Positions 45,781 through 50,030 of a stretch of DNA of 50,030 bases are shown here, piece by piece; the stretch's first letter is position 1; every line of letters begins with the position of its first letter. The stretch comes from Rhodobacteraceae bacterium Alg231-30 (GTDB lineage Bacteria > Pseudomonadota > Alphaproteobacteria > Rhodobacterales > Rhodobacteraceae), in assembly GCA_900143615.1 (NCBI GenBank), contig FREU01000008.1, positions 1 to 50,030 on the forward strand, given 5' to 3'. The notes below the pieces were generated by a model. The model saw only the letters and a list, made by a program, of their open reading frames with translations. It had not been told where the DNA came from and did no database searches. The position numbers and the translations under genes are program-made.

Positions 45781-46655
45781 GCACTCGAAAAGGTATTATT
45801 CTGGCCGGCGGATCCGGCACGCGCCTGTACCCGATCACCATCGGCGTCTCCAAACAGTTGCTGCCGATCTATGACAAGCCGATGATCTATTATCCTCTGT
45901 CCGTGTTGATGCTGACAGGCATCCGCGAGATCGCCATCATCACCACCCCGCAAGATCAGGCACAATTTCAACGCACTCTGGGAGATGGCAGCCAGTGGGG
46001 ATTGTCCCTGCACTATATCCAACAACCCGCGCCGGACGGATTGGCGCAGGCCTATCTGCTCGCCGAAGAGTTTCTGGATGGTGCCCCAAGCGCGATGGTG
46101 CTGGGCGATAACATCTTTTTTGGGCACGGATTGCCAGCCAAACTGGCCAGCGCGGATGCACAGGACACCGGCGGGACGGTGTTTGGCTATCGTGTGGCCG
46201 ACCCCGAGAGGTACGGCGTGGTTGACTTTGCCCCCGATGGCTCGGTCAAAGGCATTGTTGAAAAACCGCCCAAGGCGCCCTCGCCCTATGCGGTCACCGG
46301 GCTTTATTTTCTGGACGGGAGCGCGCCTGAGCGCGCGCGCGCTGTAACCCCTTCAGAGCGCGGTGAGCTGGAAATCACCTCGTTGCTGGAAAGCTATCTG
46401 GAGGACGGGCAGCTTTTGGTCGAACAGATGGGGCGCGGCTATGCATGGCTGGATACCGGCACCCACGCCAGCCTGCTGGATGCGGGCAATTTTGTGCGCA
46501 CCCTGTCCGAACGGCAGGGTCAACAGGTCGGCAGCCCGGATGAAATTGCATGGACGCAGGGTTGGATCGACGATGCCTCCCTTGAGGCGCGGGCACAGGC
46601 TTTCGGGAAAAACGGATATGGCAACTATCTTTTGAGACTACTGGAATACCAATGA
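45777..46655 (+). CDS. rmlA: Glucose-1-phosphate thymidylyltransferase
   Basis: This 292-residue nucleotidyltransferase makes dTDP-glucose, the entry step of the rhamnose pathway and usually the point of feedback control by dTDP-rhamnose. IILAGGSGTRLYPIT (8-21) with K26 in GVSKQLLPIYDKPM is the nucleotide-binding signature; LGDNIFFG and VEKPPKAPSPYAVTGLYF follow. ATG 45777 overlaps the rmlD stop and has GGAG upstream. The stop codon lies in a small hairpin (GACAGG with CCTGTC, 46654-46672), too weak to call a terminator. Confidence 0.96.
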   Translation: MSTRKGIILAGGSGTRLYPITIGVSKQLLPIYDKPMIYYPLSVLMLTGIREIAIITTPQDQAQFQRTLGDGSQWGLSLHYIQQPAPDGLAQAYLLAEEFLDGAPSAMVLGDNIFFGHGLPAKLASADAQDTGGTVFGYRVADPERYGVVDFAPDGSVKGIVEKPPKAPSPYAVTGLYFLDGSAPERARAVTPSERGELEITSLLESYLEDGQLLVEQMGRGYAWLDTGTHASLLDAGNFVRTLSERQGQQVGSPDEIAWTQGWIDDASLEARAQAFGKNGYGNYLLRLLEYQ

Positions 46656-46753
46656 CAGGCTAGAGACCTGTCGGGCGCTATGTCAGCATGGCGTAACGGA
46701 TTTGATGCCCGATTTTTCCGACCCTCTTTATTACACAGCAAAGGCGAATTTTC

Positions 46754-48190
46754 ATGAGCGACCAAAAGCCTCCCCAAATTACCCCCGTTTTGTTGTGTGG
46801 TGGTTCCGGCACACGCCTGTGGCCGCTGAGCCGCAAGAGCTATCCCAAACAGTTTTCCAAACTGACCGGGGACGAGAGCCTGTTTCAAGCGTCTGCGCAC
46901 CGTCTGTCCGGACCAGAGTACGCCGCCCCGCTGGTGATCACCAATTCCGATTTCCGCTTTATTGTCACCGAACAAATGGCTGAGGCGGGCATTGATCCGG
47001 GCACCATCCTGATTGAGCCGGAAGGGCGCAATACCGCTCCTGCGGTTCTGGCTGCGGCCTTACATCTGCACGCCCAGAACCCCGAGGCGCTGATGCTGGT
47101 GGCGCCCTCTGATCACGTGGTACCTGATGCCGAAGCCTTTCGCGTGGCGGTTCTGGCGGGCGTGCCTGCGGCGCAGGACGGACAATTGGTCACCTTCGGC
47201 ATCAAGCCGACGCGGCCGGAAACCGGATATGGATATCTGGAACTCACCGACGCTCCGGAAGATTTCACAACCGAGCCCATGGCCTTGTCACGCTTCGTGG
47301 AAAAACCCGATGCTGCGCGCGCTGCAGAGATGTTGGCAGCAGGCAACTTCCTGTGGAACGCTGGTATTTTCCTGTTCTCCGTGCGCAGCATTCTGCAGGC
47401 GTTTCGCCAACATGCACCTGCTCTGCTATCTCCGGTGGAGGCGGCTGTCACCACGGCCAAAGTGGACCTTGGTTTCTTGCGTCTTGCCCCAGAGGCCTGG
47501 GCGCAAGCCGAAGATATTTCCATCGACTATGCCGTCATGGAGCGTGCCGATAATCTCAGTGTGATCCCCTTTGCCGCCGGCTGGTCTGACTTGGGGGATT
47601 GGGATGCTGTCTGGCGTGAGAGCGTCCAAGACGGGCAGGGGAGCAACGGGCCGGTGACTGCGCTGGATTGTGAAAATACGCTCCTACGCTCGGAAGACGA
47701 AGGTCTGGAGCTGGTCGGCATCGGTTTGAAAGACATCGTGGCGGTTGCCATGCCTGATGCTGTGCTTGTGGCGGACAGAAACCGCGCACAAGAGGTCAAA
47801 ATCGCGGTCGAAACCTTAAAGGAACGTCAGGTACCACAGGCCACGATGTTCCCCAAAGACCACCGTCCCTGGGGCTGGTTTGAGAGCCTTGCCATGGGGG
47901 ACCGATTTCAGGTGAAACGCATCGTGGTCCATCCCGGTGCCGCACTAAGCCTGCAAAGCCACCACCACCGTGCCGAGCATTGGATTGTGGTGGAAGGCAC
48001 GGCCAAGGTCACCATTGACGAGACCGAACAACTGGTCACGGAAAACCAGTCCGTCTATATCCCGCTTGGCGCGGTGCACCGGATGGAAAACCCCGGAAAA
48101 CTGCCGATGGTGCTGATCGAGGTTCAAACCGGTGCTTATCTGGGAGAAGACGATATCGTGCGCTATGAGGACGTCTATGCCCGCAAATAA
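46754..48190 (+). CDS. manC: Mannose-1-phosphate guanylyltransferase / mannose-6-phosphate isomerase
   Basis: This 478-residue two-domain enzyme supplies GDP-mannose. The N-terminal nucleotidyltransferase has LLCGGSGTRLWPLSRKSYPKQF (13-34) and LSRFVEKPD. The C-terminal cupin (about 355-478) has SLQSHHHRAEHWIVVEGTAKV with the metal-binding histidines of the type II isomerase. A phosphomannomutase (manB) is not on the plasmid and must come from the chromosome. It has AAAGGCG before the ATG and lies 98 bases after rmlA. Confidence 0.95.
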   Translation: MSDQKPPQITPVLLCGGSGTRLWPLSRKSYPKQFSKLTGDESLFQASAHRLSGPEYAAPLVITNSDFRFIVTEQMAEAGIDPGTILIEPEGRNTAPAVLAAALHLHAQNPEALMLVAPSDHVVPDAEAFRVAVLAGVPAAQDGQLVTFGIKPTRPETGYGYLELTDAPEDFTTEPMALSRFVEKPDAARAAEMLAAGNFLWNAGIFLFSVRSILQAFRQHAPALLSPVEAAVTTAKVDLGFLRLAPEAWAQAEDISIDYAVMERADNLSVIPFAAGWSDLGDWDAVWRESVQDGQGSNGPVTALDCENTLLRSEDEGLELVGIGLKDIVAVAMPDAVLVADRNRAQEVKIAVETLKERQVPQATMFPKDHRPWGWFESLAMGDRFQVKRIVVHPGAALSLQSHHHRAEHWIVVEGTAKVTIDETEQLVTENQSVYIPLGAVHRMENPGKLPMVLIEVQTGAYLGEDDIVRYEDVYARK

Positions 48191-48265
48191 GCTCTCGCGT
48201 TGACAGTGCTTGGCTTCCGGCCCAATAACAAGGCCAAACAAGTACATCAGTAAGGGCCAAACACA

Positions 48266-49588
48266 ATGAAAATAGCAATGATTGGGACCGGATATGTCGG
48301 TCTGGTTTCCGGCGTGTGTTTTTCTGATTTTGGCCACGACGTGGTCTGTGTCGACAAGGATCCGGCCAAGATCGAGAAACTTGAGCGCGGTGAAGTGCCG
48401 ATCTATGAGCCCGGGCTGGAGGCGCTCATGGCCAAAAACGTCGAGGCCGGCCGACTCAGCTTTACCATGGATCTGAAAGCAGCGGTGCAGGGCGCACAGG
48501 CCGTGTTTATCGCCGTCGGCACCCCGACCCGACGCGGCGATGGCCATGCGGATTTGACCTATGTGATGGCCGCAGCCAAAGAAATTGCCGAAGCCGCCAA
48601 TGAGTATGTTGTGGTGGTGACAAAATCCACTGTGCCGGTGGGAACGAACCGCCAAGTCAAACATGTGATTTCCAAAGCCAACCCAACGCTTGAATTTGAT
48701 GTGGCCTCCAACCCCGAATTCCTGCGAGAAGGGGCCGCGATTGAGGATTTCATGAAACCTGACCGCGTTGTCGTCGGCGTCCAGAACCCGCGCACAGAAG
48801 AGATCATGAACGAGATTTACCGCCCGCTGTATCTGCGTGAATTTCCCGTCGTCACAACCGATCTGGAAAGCGCGGAGATGATCAAATATGCCGCCAATGC
48901 GTTTCTGGCGACCAAGATCACCTTTATCAACGAAATTGCCGCTCTCTGCGAGAGAGTCGGAGCAGATGTTAAACAGGTCTCCAAGGGCATGGGCATGGAC
49001 GGGCGCATTGGCAACAAGTTCCTGCATGCTGGCCCGGGCTATGGCGGCTCCTGCTTTCCAAAAGACACCCAAGCCCTTGCCCGGATTGGGCAAGACCACT
49101 CGATGCCCATGCAGATCACCGAGACTGTGATCAAGGTGAACGAGGAAACCAAACGCCGGATGATCGACAAGCTGCTGGACCTCTGCGACGGCAGCTTTAA
49201 CGGAAAAACCATCGGCATTCTGGGCGTGACCTTCAAACCCAACACCGATGACATGCGCGACGCCCCGGCGCTGACCCTGGTCCCCGCCCTGATTGGTGGT
49301 GGTGCCAAGGTGCGCGTCACCGATCCGCAAGGCCATCATGAAGGCGAAGCCCTACTTCCGGGCGTACATTGGGTCGAGGATGCCTATAAGGCTGCGCAAA
49401 ATGCCGATCTACTGGTCATTCTGACCGAATGGAACGAGTTCCGCGCGTTGGATTTGAAACGTCTGGCACGCAAGATGGCAACTCCGCGACTGGCCGACCT
49501 GCGCAACATCTACACCGTGCGCGATGCCAAACGCGCGGGTTTTGAAGCCTATGACAGCATCGGACGCGTGGCCTTTCCCAAAAACTGA
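48266..49588 (+). CDS. ugd: UDP-glucose 6-dehydrogenase
   Basis: This 440-residue enzyme oxidises UDP-glucose to UDP-glucuronate, an acidic precursor for capsules. GTGYVGLVSG is at 7-16, KSTVPVGT at 120-127 and the catalytic Cys263 sits in GPGYGGSCFPKDT. NADLLVILTEWNEFR near the C-terminus fits UDP-glucose rather than GDP-mannose dehydrogenases. AAGGG precedes ATG 48266. A perfect TTGACA (48200-48205) lies in the gap before it, but the -10 region is poor, so a separate promoter is only possible. A 22-bp parS palindrome follows 11 bases after the stop. Confidence 0.94.
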   Translation: MKIAMIGTGYVGLVSGVCFSDFGHDVVCVDKDPAKIEKLERGEVPIYEPGLEALMAKNVEAGRLSFTMDLKAAVQGAQAVFIAVGTPTRRGDGHADLTYVMAAAKEIAEAANEYVVVVTKSTVPVGTNRQVKHVISKANPTLEFDVASNPEFLREGAAIEDFMKPDRVVVGVQNPRTEEIMNEIYRPLYLREFPVVTTDLESAEMIKYAANAFLATKITFINEIAALCERVGADVKQVSKGMGMDGRIGNKFLHAGPGYGGSCFPKDTQALARIGQDHSMPMQITETVIKVNEETKRRMIDKLLDLCDGSFNGKTIGILGVTFKPNTDDMRDAPALTLVPALIGGGAKVRVTDPQGHHEGEALLPGVHWVEDAYKAAQNADLLVILTEWNEFRALDLKRLARKMATPRLADLRNIYTVRDAKRAGFEAYDSIGRVAFPKN

Positions 49589-49599
49589 GGCACATCCAA

Positions 49600-49621
49600 G
49601 GTGTTTCGCGCGCGAAACACC
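49600..49621. other. parS-like palindrome (partition site 4, longest copy)
   Basis: A 22-bp perfect palindrome around the core GTTTCGCGCGCGAAAC lies between ugd and the epimerase-like gene. It is the most extended of the four copies. In the circle it is 1.56 kb from the copy at 1401. Confidence 0.78.
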
Positions 49622-49672
49622 AAGGCATGCGTGCTCATCACTGGGACGGGCCCAAAGGGGGTGGCGGCGAAG

Positions 49673-50030
49673 ATGTCAGAGACAGCTCACACAACATCCA
49701 CAGCAGAGAAGCGCTGTCTTGTCCTGGGGGCAAATGGCAAGTTAGGCCAACTGTTGCAGAGAGCCTGGATGCGGGCCCCCGTGCCGGGGTGGCGCCCCAT
49801 CTGGTGCGCACGGCACAAAGCGGCAGGCATTGACCACGTCTGGCAGCCGGGGATGGCGGCCCCACAGCAGGCTGAGGCGGTACTGGCGCTTTGGGGCGTG
49901 GTGCCGGGGCGCGGCGATCTGGAAGACAACACCCGCCTCGCACAGGCCGCCATGGCGCTGGGGCGGGCCTGTGGCGCGGCGCGCGTGCTGCATTGCTCCT
50001 CCGCTGCGGTCTATGGCGCGGGCCCCCAAC
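49673..50030 (+). CDS. NAD-dependent epimerase/reductase-like protein, 5' part (same gene as 1-762)
   Basis: The gene starts at ATG 49673 with a G-rich stretch (AAAGGGGG) about 12-18 bases upstream. Its first 32 residues contain RCLVLGANGKLGQLLQRAW, the NAD-binding Rossmann loop that is missing if one reads only from the beginning of the window. The part from 49757 on repeats 1-274. On the circle the product is about 281 residues, as described for 1-762. Confidence 0.85.
   Translation, partial: MSETAHTTSTAEKRCLVLGANGKLGQLLQRAWMRAPVPGWRPIWCARHKAAGIDHVWQPGMAAPQQAEAVLALWGVVPGRGDLEDNTRLAQAAMALGRACGAARVLHCSSAAVYGAGPQ
49757..50030. repeat. Terminal direct repeat, right copy (circle closure)
   Basis: Same sequence as 1-274. 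It should be trimmed before counting genes; otherwise the epimerase-like gene appears twice and broken. Confidence 0.93.

Noticed and set aside
48200..48228. Promoter before ugd based on a perfect TTGACA
   Set aside because: The bases 17-18 further on (CAATAA) match the -10 consensus poorly, and the gene lies 75 bases behind manC on the same strand, so operon read-through is enough.
47945..49339. 464-codon minus-strand frame across manC and ugd
   Set aside because: It lies opposite two certain genes, has a His-rich product with no family character and no start signal; a GC-rich codon shadow.

Overview
The window looks like one complete circular plasmid of a marine Rhodobacterales (roseobacter-group) alphaproteobacterium, written out slightly past its own start. 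The last 274 bases (49757-50030) repeat the first 274 (1-274), so the real molecule is probably a 49,756-bp circle and one gene runs across the cut. The assignment rests on the RPA-type replicase with divergent parAB, the DUF2793 tail-like protein, the family content and the GC-rich codon use. I saw no tRNA, rRNA, CRISPR array, transposase, conjugation or toxin-antitoxin gene.

Layout. (1) About 1.4-5.4 kb is the replication and partition module: parB and parA on the minus strand, an AT-rich origin with 22-bp iterons, and repA on the plus strand. Four copies of a TTTCGCGCGCGAAA palindrome, the likely parS sites, lie at 43.62, 45.58, 49.60 and 1.40 kb. Two of them sit inside rmlC and rmlD. (2) 5.4-7.1 kb holds a DUF2793 protein and an OmpA-like protein. 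(3) 7.7-14.6 kb and 22.3-33.9 kb hold five very large RTX proteins, about 17.7 kb or a third of the plasmid: a serralysin-type protease, a pure-repeat protein, a propeller-like protein, a GH12 endoglucanase-like protein and one with an unknown N-terminus. A detached RTX tail fragment lies at 22.1-22.25 kb. (4) 14.7-21.9 kb and 34.1-38.5 kb carry UDP-galactopyranose mutase, a GlfT2-like galactofuranosyltransferase, two further family-2 glycosyltransferases and five sulfotransferase-like genes, several visibly poorer in GC. (5) 39.0-42.0 kb carries a capsule-type ABC exporter (KpsT, KpsE and divergent KpsM). (6) 42.0-49.6 kb and 0-1.4 kb (through the circle) carry a glycosyltransferase, the complete dTDP-L-rhamnose pathway (rmlC-B-D-A), ManC, UDP-glucose dehydrogenase, an NAD-dependent epimerase-like protein and a membrane sugar-phosphate transferase.

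Together the genes would supply dTDP-rhamnose, GDP-mannose, UDP-glucuronate and UDP-galactofuranose, assemble and perhaps sulfate a surface glycan, export it, and decorate or remodel the surroundings with secreted calcium-binding RTX proteins. This fits the known roseobacter 'biofilm plasmids' of RepA-I type, which carry a rhamnose operon beside the replication module and are needed for attachment. No type I secretion ABC transporter or membrane-fusion protein is present, and neither are KpsC/KpsS/KpsD, so export of both the RTX proteins and the glycan must lean on genes elsewhere in the genome.
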